Source: Bacteriovoracaceae bacterium (GTDB taxonomy: Bacteria; Bdellovibrionota; Bacteriovoracia; Bacteriovoracales; Bacteriovoracaceae). Taken from it: DNA of 64,000 nucleotides. The notes beneath the pieces are model-generated. The model saw only the letters and a program-made list of their open reading frames with translations. It was not told where the DNA came from and searched no databases. The DNA lies in the NCBI GenBank assembly GCA_024711325.1, contig JANJTC010000003.1:350853-414852 (forward strand), in the 5' to 3' direction. The position numbers were made by a program, and so were the translations under genes. Below, piece by piece: positions 26,701 to 33,668 of this stretch. Numbering within the stretch: the stretch's first letter is position 1; the number at the start of each line of letters is the position of its first letter.

Positions 26701-27383
26701 ATGATCTGGCCTATTTATCCCTTCACAGTTCAAATAATGTGGCCTGGCAACATGGGATGATTGGTTCAACTTATGTAATCTCTCAAACAGCTGGTGCAGG
26801 CAAAACGTTTAATGATGTGGAAAGGTTATCAATTACCAACTCAGGTAATATTGGAATTGGTATCTTGGCACCAACTCAAAGACTTGACGTCGTAGGCAAC
26901 ATTAAGGCCAGTGGATGTTTGTATTATAGTGGTACGAGTATAGGAACATGTGCCTCTGATGAAAGACTTAAAGAAAAAGTGCGCCCATTTACTATAGGTC
27001 TTGATGAAATTCTTGGAATTAATCCGGTACATTTTAAATACAATGGGCTGGGTGGACTGCTGAAAGATGATGTAGAACAATTAGGTGTTATCGCTCAGGA
27101 AGTAGAAAGATCTGCTCCTGGTTTAGTTGTTAAACAAAAAGTAAAACTTCATCCTGAGGATAGATTTGAAACAGAGATTAAGGCCGTTGACTACGGGGCC
27201 TTCACTTATGCCCTGATTAATGCGACCAAAGAATTATATGGCATGGTAAGAGAGCTTTTTGAGAATAAAGAAGAAGTCTCAAGAGAGTTGGCGAGTATTA
27301 AAGAAGAGAATGAAGCTATGAAATCCTATATTTGCCAGAAAGATCCTGAGGCCCCGTTCTGTAAACGTCCCACTGACAAGTAA
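23766..27383 (+). CDS. Giant secreted fibre (MAT-like adhesin) with S74 chaperone, copy 3
   Basis: 1,205 residues. Signal peptide about 1-21; head SLNYSGRLVNTNGSPV with C60/C82. The shaft has the same KLPAVDGSQLTNL repeats as copies 1 and 2, then five GxxGIG motifs. The C-terminal S74 domain is of the copy-1 subtype (ASDERLKEKV, candidate serine S1064; LGVIAQEVERSAPG), followed by a short coiled coil and the same terminal C-x8-C motif (C1190, C1199, CQKDPEAPFC). The middle region between about residues 570 and 1030 differs from copies 1 and 2, consistent with module replacement. AGGA precedes the ATG. Surface fibre; target unknown. Confidence 0.9.
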   Translation: MFRLFQLFLILICFKSQVALGSDSLNYSGRLVNTNGSPVPGPAKLKFDLAYTDDITDILCSDEINGVDLVNGVFHAKINFTCPDTTLMKVLEETPINNSIAIRVTDLTNATPKVYSFQALHSVPFTLMSNMTKQLVQMGAVNGQVLTWLNGQWVPQDSAGAAAISDGSVTGAKLSQMSANVGQVLKWTAGGWAPQDDDDDSGITVENDPKVRAFARNDAVALPNCNPDQKLEYVVAAEAFICSAIVLSDATMRSATVEDAINDAEVAVAPSQNAVFDALADKQPTIDATSDITMKYLKLMTDGAYWVGLKAPALTTGNILFVLPESDGSAGQVLKTDGAGNLGWVSASSGTITEITSTAPLSGTGTSGSVNVSLNYDNSTIGLNGSNALIVKSGGLSNGHIAAAAGIEWSKINKTGASAADIGAVPTTRAISPGTGLLGGGDLSANRTLSVNVGTGASQIVQLGTDSKLPAVDGSQLTNLLWSQITTSSLPVITAGTGLTSSGSLASGQTLNVDVGTVAGKIVQLETGGKLPAVDGSQLTNLGSNLGKWSDGTGGIHYSSGRVGIGTSSPAYNLDILVSETGGINIKDSAATGGRLFLGESTSTVNLFSPSIIGNSVGASRATQIVAETKIAEDTGTVPAMVFASRRDDSSALVNRPLFDWRNASTSLMTMLPSGKLGIGTKTPTQEFEVKTAGGSFSATGGGSYIYRGSSTGNGANLNFYTARGTVDAPLIMQNDDQAGYITFRAYDGDEYGASAGIHAIVKSGIANDSTPGELRFLTTATGNKFSTARMSIDENGNVGIGTITPAFPFNVVKSSGGGVLAEFEGSPTGLNEVVAVDVLNSNTTAPPGSNLDMAAVNVKTIMPGGFNGQVSIRMLGNNYSGGYGNAGEAVLDASNYSTGLNISNRSSTGPIRFSKSALEYMRITPAGDIGIGESVPNAKLHVTGTVNFATPYGGAANAKIYSNGAYGQLEILNDTSSNDLAYLSLHSSNNVAWQHGMIGSTYVISQTAGAGKTFNDVERLSITNSGNIGIGILAPTQRLDVVGNIKASGCLYYSGTSIGTCASDERLKEKVRPFTIGLDEILGINPVHFKYNGLGGLLKDDVEQLGVIAQEVERSAPGLVVKQKVKLHPEDRFETEIKAVDYGAFTYALINATKELYGMVRELFENKEEVSRELASIKEENEAMKSYICQKDPEAPFCKRPTDK

Positions 27384-27466
27384 TTTGGGCGGTACTTAAA
27401 TCTTCTATCTCTTAGTTGATCACATCTATCAGAATTCACATTAAACGATTGGAAAATTTTTGCTGG

Positions 27467-27496
27467 TTAGGGAGATTTTAAGAAGGGCCTTATAAT
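27467..27496 (+). promoter_or_regulatory. Fibre-cluster promoter 4 (TTAGGG ... TATAAT)
   Basis: TTAGGG at 27467 and TATAAT at 27491, 24 bp start to start as in the other three. The rest of the spacer has diverged, which makes the two kept boxes and their spacing more telling. Confidence 0.7.
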
Positions 27497-27530
27497 TAAG
27501 AAGTCCATTAATCCAGTATCTTAAGGCCCA

Positions 27531-30500
27531 ATGCTTCGATTAATCCAACTGTCTCTCATTTTGATTTGTCTCAATATCTCCCAAGCTTTTAGTGCGGATT
27601 CGTTAAGCTATTCAGGTCGTTTAGTTAATGCAAACGGAGCTCCCGTAACGGGTCCGGTTAATCTGAAATTTGATCTAGCCTACACTAATGATCTTTCAAT
27701 TATTCGATGCTCACAAAGATCTTCCGGAGTTGATTTAGTAAATGGTGTCTTTCACATTAAGTTAACATTCAACTGTCCATCCTCTTCATTAGGTGAAGTG
27801 CTGGCCGCAGTTCCGCTGAATAATTCAATAGCTATTCGTGTAACAGATGAAACACCGTCCACACCAAAAGTTTATTCTTATCAAGCCTTGCATTCAGTTC
27901 CGTTTTCAGTGATGTCAGATGTCTCAAAACAACTCGTTCAAATGAATGCAACTAACGGGCAAGTTCTTACTTGGCTAAACGGACTGTGGGTTCCTCAAGA
28001 TCCGGCCGGTGCAGCAGCAATAGCTGACGGGAGTGTGACTGGTGCAAAATTAAATCAAATGGGTGCCACAGTTGGGGAAGTGTTGAAATGGACAAATGGC
28101 GGATGGGCACCTGAAGCTGACATTGATACGGGAATCACTACTGAGACAGATCCCAATGTAAGAGCATTTGCACGTACAGATTCTTTAGCTATTCCTGCTT
28201 GTAACCCTGATCAAAAACTCGATTATTCTTTATTCGCTGATGCTTTTGTTTGCGCTGATATCGTTATTAGCCCCGCCGATATGAGAAGTGCTACTGTAGC
28301 TGATGAAATTAATGATGCAGAAACGGTAATGGCCCCTTCACAGAATGCGGTCTTTGATGCTTTAGCAGATAAACAAAACATCATTGATGCCTCCAGTGAT
28401 ATCACGATGAAGTATTTAAAACTCATGACCGATGGGGCGTTCTGGGTTGGATTTAAGGCGCCGATCTCAACAGCCGGAAACGTTCTCTTTACGTTACCTT
28501 CAACCCAAGGAACTTCAGGACAGGTTTTAAAAACAGATGGAGCAGGGAATTTATCCTGGATCACGGTCTCAACTGACTCTTCAAGTATCTCAGATGGCTC
28601 AATTGTTGATGCTGATATTTCAACTACCGCCGATATTGATCAGTCTAAAATTCTAAATTTAACTACAGATCTTGCCGGTAAAGAAAATACTATTGCTGCC
28701 GGAGTGGCCGGCCAATACTGGGCCCCAAATAAAACCTGGCAAACATTGAGTACTGATGTTGTCTCAGAAGGAACTAATAAATATTTTACTGATACACTGG
28801 CCCGTGCTGCCATATCTGGTACTACTCCATTAAGTTATAACTCAACGACAGGAGTGATGAGTCTTTCAACTATACCGACTTCTTTAGGAGGTACAGGTCT
28901 GACTTCTCCGGGGACAAGTGGCAATATTTTGCAATCCAATGGAACTTCTTGGGTGAGTTGGACGCCGAATTATTTAACTGCAGTTCCTAATTTAGATGCC
29001 AGTAAAATCACAACAGGTGTTCTCCCAGTGGCAAGAGGTGGAACTAATACAAGTACTCTAACTGGAAACCGCATTATGGTTTCTAGTCCAACTGCGATTG
29101 GTGAGGCAGCTGCTTTAACTAACGGTCAACTTCTCATAGGCTCTACTGGCGCAGCTCCGGTTGCTGCTAACCTTACGGCAGGTTCGGGAGTCACTATCAC
29201 GAATAGTGCTGGAGGCATCTCCATTTCGGCTACTGGTAGTGGAGGAACTGTGACAAGCGTGAGTGGTACAGCACCCGTTTCTGTTGCCACAGGTACAACG
29301 ACGCCAGTGATATCGATGGCGGCAGCTTCTGGTGCAGCCGATGGATACTTAACATCTGCCAACTGGACAACTTTTAATAACAAACAAGCAGCACTTTCAA
29401 ATGGAGCGACAATTAATGGAATTGTTTATCCAGCTAATGGCACTCAAACTTTACAAATACCGCTGGCTCCAGTGAATGCTTCCGATGCGGTTAATAAGCA
29501 ATACGTAGATAGTTTTGGGCAATGGCAGATTAATGGTGGAAATATTTATCGAGCTTCAGGAAATGTAGGGATTGGGACTTCTACTCCAGCGAGTAAATTG
29601 CATGTTTCAGGCCATACCCGCACAGATGGTAATTTTGAATTGTATAAATCTTCATCTGTTGTTGATGATAGACTTTGGTATATCACACATGCTGGAACTG
29701 ATGACTTACAATTTGCGCCTAGAAAAGATGATGGCACAGCTGATGGATCATATGTTTTAACCCTACAAAGAGCTGGGAATGTCGGAATCAATACTCTTGC
29801 TCCAAATGCAAAACTAGAAGTCGCCGATGGCAGTGATCCGGTGGCGATTCGTTTAACTGAGACTACAGGTGCCCATGCACAGTGGGAATTAAGATCGTAT
29901 AATATTGGTTTAACCGGTGGTGATAATCAGTTCTCAATTTGGGGAGGAATCGCTGGCAGCACTCAAAGTGACCGCTTGGTTATCTCTCCTACTGGAAATG
30001 TTGGTATCAATAACCCATCGCCGTCTGCAGCTCTTGATATCAGCAGTGCTACAGGCGAAATGTTGATATTAAGAGACAACAATAATCTCGTAAGTGAAGG
30101 TGCTCATACTGCATTTTTAAGGGCCAAAGATTCTGCCGGCACTAACTCCTGGTACCTAGGAGATGGAAGTAACACGGTCGGTGGTACCTGGTTATTAAAC
30201 TATCAAGCAAATCCTATCCATCTGGGGACGGATGGCACAACCAGACTTACAGTTGATGGAACTGGTAATGTAGGTATCGGAACACAGGCCCCAACGACCA
30301 AACTTGAAGTGAATGGTACCGTTAAGGCCACTAACTTTCAGGGGACCTTGAATGGTATTAAGATGGGTGCAGGTGAATTTGTTTTTGCTAATGGTGCATG
30401 CGGTGGCAGTGTAGCAAGTCCTTGTAGCATTTCTATTGCGGCCGTCGGTTTCACCGGAGTACCAGCTTGTACAATTACCATGCGAAATCGAGATGCTACT

Positions 30501-30620
30501 GCCTACACGGAAAAAATGGTGATCAAAGATATAACTGCTTCTGCAATTACTATTTGGCGAGGAAACTATCCAGATGCTGGAACGACTATGCAGGGATATT
30601 GGACTTGTATGGGGAATTAA
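27531..30620 (+). CDS. Giant secreted fibre (MAT-like adhesin), chimeric shaft and unique tip, copy 4
   Basis: 1,029 residues. Signal peptide about 1-22; head SLSYSGRLVNANGAPV with C60/C82. Up to about residue 350 it follows copies 1-3. It then switches to the DGSIVDADIS...QSKI shaft type seen in the fibres at 47-64 kb, so it looks like a hybrid of the two families. Four GNVGI motifs follow. There is no S74 chaperone. The last 75 residues form a different beta-rich tip with cysteines in GACGG, SPCSIS, PACTIT and YWTCMGN, probably two disulfides. Without a chaperone, another factor or the tip itself must drive trimer folding. AAGG lies 5 nt before the ATG. Last gene of the first cluster. Confidence 0.88.
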   Translation: MLRLIQLSLILICLNISQAFSADSLSYSGRLVNANGAPVTGPVNLKFDLAYTNDLSIIRCSQRSSGVDLVNGVFHIKLTFNCPSSSLGEVLAAVPLNNSIAIRVTDETPSTPKVYSYQALHSVPFSVMSDVSKQLVQMNATNGQVLTWLNGLWVPQDPAGAAAIADGSVTGAKLNQMGATVGEVLKWTNGGWAPEADIDTGITTETDPNVRAFARTDSLAIPACNPDQKLDYSLFADAFVCADIVISPADMRSATVADEINDAETVMAPSQNAVFDALADKQNIIDASSDITMKYLKLMTDGAFWVGFKAPISTAGNVLFTLPSTQGTSGQVLKTDGAGNLSWITVSTDSSSISDGSIVDADISTTADIDQSKILNLTTDLAGKENTIAAGVAGQYWAPNKTWQTLSTDVVSEGTNKYFTDTLARAAISGTTPLSYNSTTGVMSLSTIPTSLGGTGLTSPGTSGNILQSNGTSWVSWTPNYLTAVPNLDASKITTGVLPVARGGTNTSTLTGNRIMVSSPTAIGEAAALTNGQLLIGSTGAAPVAANLTAGSGVTITNSAGGISISATGSGGTVTSVSGTAPVSVATGTTTPVISMAAASGAADGYLTSANWTTFNNKQAALSNGATINGIVYPANGTQTLQIPLAPVNASDAVNKQYVDSFGQWQINGGNIYRASGNVGIGTSTPASKLHVSGHTRTDGNFELYKSSSVVDDRLWYITHAGTDDLQFAPRKDDGTADGSYVLTLQRAGNVGINTLAPNAKLEVADGSDPVAIRLTETTGAHAQWELRSYNIGLTGGDNQFSIWGGIAGSTQSDRLVISPTGNVGINNPSPSAALDISSATGEMLILRDNNNLVSEGAHTAFLRAKDSAGTNSWYLGDGSNTVGGTWLLNYQANPIHLGTDGTTRLTVDGTGNVGIGTQAPTTKLEVNGTVKATNFQGTLNGIKMGAGEFVFANGACGGSVASPCSISIAAVGFTGVPACTITMRNRDATAYTEKMVIKDITASAITIWRGNYPDAGTTMQGYWTCMGN

Positions 30621-30627
30621 AAAAAGA

Positions 30628-30760
30628 AACCTAGCTGAGAATGGAACAATGGTGGGTGTGTGTGCAGGCCTTCGAGGAACTTCGAAGAGGTTTAACTTCT
30701 GGTTCCGGGGAAAGTTTGTGAACTTTTGTGGAGTTCTCACCCTCAGCTCAATATCCTTAA
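30628..30760. ncRNA. Structured element A (duplicated RNA-like element)
   Basis: Part of a 711-bp region without credible genes (30621-31332). AGCTGAG (30633-30639) pairs with CTCAGCT (30742-30748), closing a 116-nt unit. Inside, GAAC (30644-30647) can pair with GTTC (30733-30736), and a CTTCGA/TCGAAG hairpin sits near 30670-30687. Element B at 30979-31100 has the same 5' AACCT, a 7-bp closing stem of different sequence, and an 18-nt 3' block with one mismatch. Changed bases with kept pairing suggest a selected RNA. The strand is unproved; + is drawn from the folding analysis. I match it to no known RNA family. Confidence 0.45.
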
Positions 30761-30937
30761 AGCAGGAACTGTGCCAAATTCAAGTCTCTGAAATACCGTA
30801 GTACTTAACTCAGAAATGATGTCGTTTTGCTCCTAGGTTACCTTTTGCCCCTACAGGCCGGAGTCAGATTTTTCCACTTTCACCGGTGAAAGTGTGGATT
30901 AGGCATAATTAATTAATTCAAAAGAATGCCAAAAAAT

Positions 30938-30970
30938 AAAAAAGCCCGAGGTTGAACTCGGGCTTTTTTT
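30938..30970. terminator. Bidirectional Rho-independent terminator
   Basis: AAGCCCGAG (30942-30950) pairs with CTCGGGCTT (30957-30965) around a GTTGAA loop, with a T tract to 30970 on the + strand and an A-rich flank (30931-30941) that gives a U tract on the - strand. It can end + transcripts from the fibre cluster or element A, and - transcripts from the gene at 31333. Confidence 0.92.
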
Positions 30971-30978
30971 ATTTTGTA

Positions 30979-31100
30979 AACCTGCAGGGGAAGGAACGGT
31001 GAAATTTAGGGGAGGGCTTTTATGGGGAAAGGCTTAGTGGTTAGCTATTCTTTCCTGGGATATTTCTTGAACTTTTATGGAGTTCGTTCCCCCTGCTGGT
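30979..31100. ncRNA. Structured element B (second copy of the RNA-like element)
   Basis: GCAGGGG (30984-30990) pairs with CCCCTGC (31090-31096), enclosing 113 nt. GAACG (30994-30998) pairs with CGTTC (31085-31089) just inside, after a 3-nt bulge. The 3' block at 31068-31085 matches element A (30719-30736) in 17 of 18 positions. In both copies the 3' GTTC can instead pair locally with the GAAC at the start of the same block, so two exclusive folds are possible. It lies directly after a terminator and so would need its own promoter. Confidence 0.45.
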
Positions 31101-31195
31101 CTCCTATAGAGCAACCAACATGCCAATGCGGGAAAAGTCATAACCTCCCAAAATAATAAAGTTATTCAAGTCGTCACAACAAAATATATATTAGT

Positions 31196-31235
31196 CAGAT
31201 TGCCCCAAACTAAGTATTAAGAAGGGGCAAATCTG
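31196..31235. repeat. Long inverted repeat in the intergenic region
   Basis: CAGATTGCCCC (31196-31206) pairs with GGGGCAAATCTG (31224-31235) with one bulged A and a 17-nt loop. There is no T tract on either side. It may be a processing site or a terminator for the - strand gene that ends at 31333. Role inferred only. Confidence 0.4.
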
Positions 31236-31332
31236 TCAGAAATGGTTTGTAAGGCAATGTCAGGTCTTTAATGTTGGAAACTTAGACTTCTATGAAGATG
31301 TAAGGAAATGTAAGACGCGAGTCAAATTAAAA

Positions 31333-32070
31333 CTATTGAATGCTTAAATAGACTTTTTCCACCGAGTTCTTGTCCTTTGCGTTGAACTGAAGGGAAGGTT
31401 TGATCTCTACCTTATTACCCTTGTCCTTTAATTGTTTCACAATATTTGCAAGTTCCACTTTTTCGCCCCGTGATAGCTGCAGTTGAGTTTGAAGAGACAT
31501 CGTTTCTTGATCGGCCGGTGGTTGATTCATGACTACAATCGTTCCTGGAGGTAGTTCCACTGGAGTAATTGGTTTAGGATTTCTTTTTACTTCGATAGTG
31601 ATCTCATAGCGATTCGCATTTAGATAACGACAACTTCCCTTAATCTGATCCTGATCTACGGCCAATTCGAAATCTCTTAAAGTCTGAATTTGAATGACCT
31701 CTGAACCAAGGCTCTTCTGTTCGTGTTTGTTCAAAATAGGATGCTTTTCGTAACCGACATTTAAGTTATAACTGTTACTTTGTTTTTCTTTTTCAACTTT
31801 AAGTAAGCAAGGTTCACGTCTAATCTCTGCACTAGAAAATGTAACTCTCATGCCAGGAATACTGCTTAATAAAAATCTTTGAATCATTTCACGGCGATGA
31901 GGTTTCATCTGGATGATCAAACAGTTTTCATCAGAAGAGACGATATCTGAATTAACCTGAATGCCCCTGAATTTTTGTTTGGCAGTCAAGGCCTGAAGTT
32001 CGGAAGAAAAACAATATTTCTCTGAGGACATTTCCTCAGCGAAAGAAAGAAATGAAAAAAGAAGAAGCAT
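31333..32070 (-). CDS. Secreted protein of unknown function
   Basis: The open frame reaches ATG 32097. Of the three possible ATGs, the one at 32070 has AAGGG 9 nt upstream and begins a hydrophobic signal segment (MLLLFSFLSFAEE); 32079 is possible. The mature protein of about 230 residues has four cysteines (in KYCFS, ENCLI, EPCLL and GSCRY), a charged middle, a proline-rich linker (NPKPITPVELPPG) and a helical C-terminal part with SRGEKVELANIV. I recognise no family. Divergent from the DUF5522-type gene, whose start is only about 30 bp away, so the two promoters must overlap coding sequence. Confidence 0.75.
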   Translation of the reverse strand: MLLLFSFLSFAEEMSSEKYCFSSELQALTAKQKFRGIQVNSDIVSSDENCLIIQMKPHRREMIQRFLLSSIPGMRVTFSSAEIRREPCLLKVEKEKQSNSYNLNVGYEKHPILNKHEQKSLGSEVIQIQTLRDFELAVDQDQIKGSCRYLNANRYEITIEVKRNPKPITPVELPPGTIVVMNQPPADQETMSLQTQLQLSRGEKVELANIVKQLKDKGNKVEIKPSLQFNAKDKNSVEKVYLSIQ

Positions 32071-32100
32071 TATGATCATCCCTTGATTATAATGCATTTT

Positions 32101-32481
32101 ATGGAAAAAGAACTTTCTTATATAACTCCAGAAGGTTACACGGTTTTTACCAGCAAGTTTCTTAAGAATAGGGGAACTTGTTGTAAGTCGGCCTGCTTAC
32201 ATTGTCCTTATGGATACACTTTAAAAAAGCATGGACTGGCCTTTATTGATGCTAAAGAAACTGATGCCGAATTAATTGAGTCGATTATGAATGAGTCTGG
32301 CACAACGCTTGTGGATTGGAGACCTTTCCTGCCAGACAATATTAAGTTGATAACCATTAAAGATACGATTTGCGGTCTACTTTTAAAAAACCATATTGTG
32401 ATTAAACATTTGTACCTTAAGCCTCATTACCAGAATCAGGATTTATCCCGTGAAATGGTAGAGAGCTATCTTTTTAATTAA
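32101..32481 (+). CDS. DUF5522-type cysteine-rich protein
   Basis: From ATG 32101 the product is 126 residues; the frame is open to a TTG at 32083 and ATG 32092 is an alternative. The N-terminal 45 residues carry the DUF5522 signature: YTVFTSKFLKNRGTCC, then C-x2-C-P-Y (CCKSACLHCPYGY), four cysteines that could bind a metal. The remaining 80 residues are an extra domain (DWRPFLPDN ... HLYLKPHYQNQDLSREMV), whose last part resembles a GNAT-like helix. Function unknown. Followed by a clear terminator, so monocistronic. Confidence 0.75.
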   Translation: MEKELSYITPEGYTVFTSKFLKNRGTCCKSACLHCPYGYTLKKHGLAFIDAKETDAELIESIMNESGTTLVDWRPFLPDNIKLITIKDTICGLLLKNHIVIKHLYLKPHYQNQDLSREMVESYLFN

Positions 32482-32487
32482 AAGATT

Positions 32488-32513
32488 CCCAGTGGCTTCA
32501 CCCACTGGGTTTT
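32488..32513 (+). terminator. Terminator after the DUF5522-type gene
   Basis: CCCAGTGG (32488-32495) pairs with CCACTGGG (32502-32509) around a 6-nt loop, then TTTT. It lies 7 bp after the stop at 32481 and just before the stop of the convergent 29-residue gene, so it may serve both. Confidence 0.85.
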
Positions 32514-32518
32514 GATAA

Positions 32519-32608
32519 TTAAATAACACCAATCAGACTAAAAATTATAAAACTCCCAATAAGAATCAAAAAAGATTTACTGATCCAGAGATCCTGTTCT
32601 GTTAACAT
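32519..32608 (-). CDS. Small single-span membrane protein, 29 residues
   Basis: A short gene that a length cut-off would miss. ATG (complement of 32606-32608) follows AAGGGGG at 5-nt spacing. The product begins MLTEQDLWISKS and continues as one hydrophobic helix of about 16 residues (FLILIGSFIIFSLIGV), ending at TAA 32519. An acidic N-terminus followed by one helix is typical of small inner-membrane regulators or subunits of larger complexes, but I cannot name a partner. Support comes from the strong ribosome binding site, the clean membrane helix and the flanking terminator. Confidence 0.6.
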   Translation of the reverse strand: MLTEQDLWISKSFLILIGSFIIFSLIGVI

Positions 32609-32723
32609 CCTTGCCCCCTTATATATACTCTATAGCTTAAAAATTGGATGCAGCTATCCGGGCCTGTGACATTCGCCACGAGGAGTTAACTTCACCAAAT
32701 TTTTTAATTTAAATGAGATCTAC

Positions 32724-32921
32724 TTATTGCAGAAAGTATTTCTCAAAGATGTCGATGTCACCATCAACGGCCGATAATACTTCAAGAAGATCCCAGGCCA
32801 TCTCCGAAGCTAATTTACCATCTACGCCATATCTATTTACAAGCTCCGACTGAATCTTTGCAAAAAGCTCAGTCTCACTCATTTGATGAAGAGATGGATG
32901 CATGTGTGCGTGTGCCAGCAT
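32724..32921 (-). CDS. Small acidic protein of unknown function
   Basis: 65 residues. A very strong AAGGAGGA site precedes the ATG at the proper distance, which supports it as a real and well-translated gene. It has a His-rich start (MLAHAHMHPSLHQM), then two or three acidic helices (ETELFAKIQSELVNRY, LASEMAWDLLEVLSAVDG). No signal, membrane segment or cysteine. The His cluster could bind metal, but this is speculation. It lies on the same strand as lexA, 65 bp downstream of its stop, and might be read through from it. Confidence 0.75.
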   Translation of the reverse strand: MLAHAHMHPSLHQMSETELFAKIQSELVNRYGVDGKLASEMAWDLLEVLSAVDGDIDIFEKYFLQ

Positions 32922-32986
32922 AAACGTCCTCCTTGACGAATATAAAGCGTTTCTGTGTGCCTTAGAATTTGTGTCTTAAGATAGAT

Positions 32987-33580
32987 CTAGTAGGTTCGGA
33001 TTAAACCCACCATGAGTCCTCGTATCTCGCATTCTTTGTCTTTAATGATGATTGGTTTCATCGTTTTATTTGCGGGATGCAGTTCAATTTGTTTGGCTTT
33101 TCTGTAATAGCGCTTCAATGTAGTTTCATTGTCTACAACGGCCACAACAATTTGCCCATTTTCAGCTTGAGTCTGGTGTTTGATTATGGCGATATCCCCA
33201 CTGAGAATACCCTCTTCAATCATTGATTCACCTTTAACTTTTAGGGCATAGTGCTGTCCACGACCCAGCATATGAACTGGTACACTGATCATATTAGAAT
33301 TTTCGATAGCTTCAATGGGAGTACCGGCAGCAATATTACCAAGCAGAGGAATTTCTTCTGAGTTTTGCTGGACGGTAGAAGGCATTAGACCTCGAACCGA
33401 GTGGGAATCATTCATTAAGTAACCGCCATTGGTCAGATACTTGATGTAGTCTTGAACAGAACCCAATGATTTAAATCCAAAATGCTCTTGAATTTCTTTC
33501 TGAGTAGGAGAGTAACCGTTTTCTCTTACGTACTCAGTAATAAAATCTAAGACGTCTTTTTGTTTTTTTGTGAGTGCCAT
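32987..33580 (-). CDS. lexA: LexA repressor (SOS regulator)
   Basis: 197 residues. N-terminal winged helix about 1-65 with SPTQKEIQEHFGFKS as the helix-turn-helix. The self-cleavage site is A85-G86 in GNIAAGTP, and the catalytic dyad is S119 (GESM) and K156 (TTLKRYY). Complete and of normal length. RecA-stimulated self-cleavage relieves repression of DNA-repair genes. The upstream region has helically phased CCGTA repeats, probably its own operator, so autoregulation is likely. The canonical proteobacterial SOS box is not seen. Confidence 0.96.
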   Translation of the reverse strand: MALTKKQKDVLDFITEYVRENGYSPTQKEIQEHFGFKSLGSVQDYIKYLTNGGYLMNDSHSVRGLMPSTVQQNSEEIPLLGNIAAGTPIEAIENSNMISVPVHMLGRGQHYALKVKGESMIEEGILSGDIAIIKHQTQAENGQIVVAVVDNETTLKRYYRKAKQIELHPANKTMKPIIIKDKECEIRGLMVGLIRTY

Positions 33581-33588
33581 ACTACCTA

Positions 33589-33638
33589 CTCCGTAATTCT
33601 TCCGTACTTAGAAATAGTATAGGCGTACTTTTTCCGTA
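33589..33638. promoter_or_regulatory. Phased (T/C)TCCGTA repeats upstream of lexA, candidate LexA operator
   Basis: CTCCGTA at 33589-33595, TTCCGTA at 33600-33606 and 33632-33638, plus a weaker AGGCGTA at 33621-33627. Start-to-start distances are 11, 21 and 11 bp, that is, one, two and one helical turns, so all sites face the same side of the DNA. They lie 9-58 bp before the lexA start codon, where a repressor would block transcription. Confidence 0.5.
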
Positions 33639-33668
33639 GTTCAACCAAAAAAGATGAAAAAAGTGCTT

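Noticed and set aside
16290..30620. Many antisense ORFs of 60-180 codons inside the fibre genes, for example 24449-24823 and 30195-30740
   Set aside because: They lie entirely opposite well-supported coding sequence, lack ribosome binding sites, and arise from the Gly/Thr/Asn-rich repeats of the sense strand.
30574..30801. 75-codon ORF after fibre copy 4
   Set aside because: It begins out of frame inside the fibre gene, has no ribosome binding site, and its second half falls in structured element A.
30628..31100. Identification of elements A and B as 6S RNA, SRP RNA, tmRNA or RNase P RNA
   Set aside because: The long stem with a central open region recalls 6S RNA, but no family-specific sequence was found, so I leave them unnamed.
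33581..33668. Canonical SOS box (CTG-N10-CAG or TTAC-N3-GTAA) before lexA
   Set aside because: Neither pattern is present; only the CCGTA direct repeats are seen.
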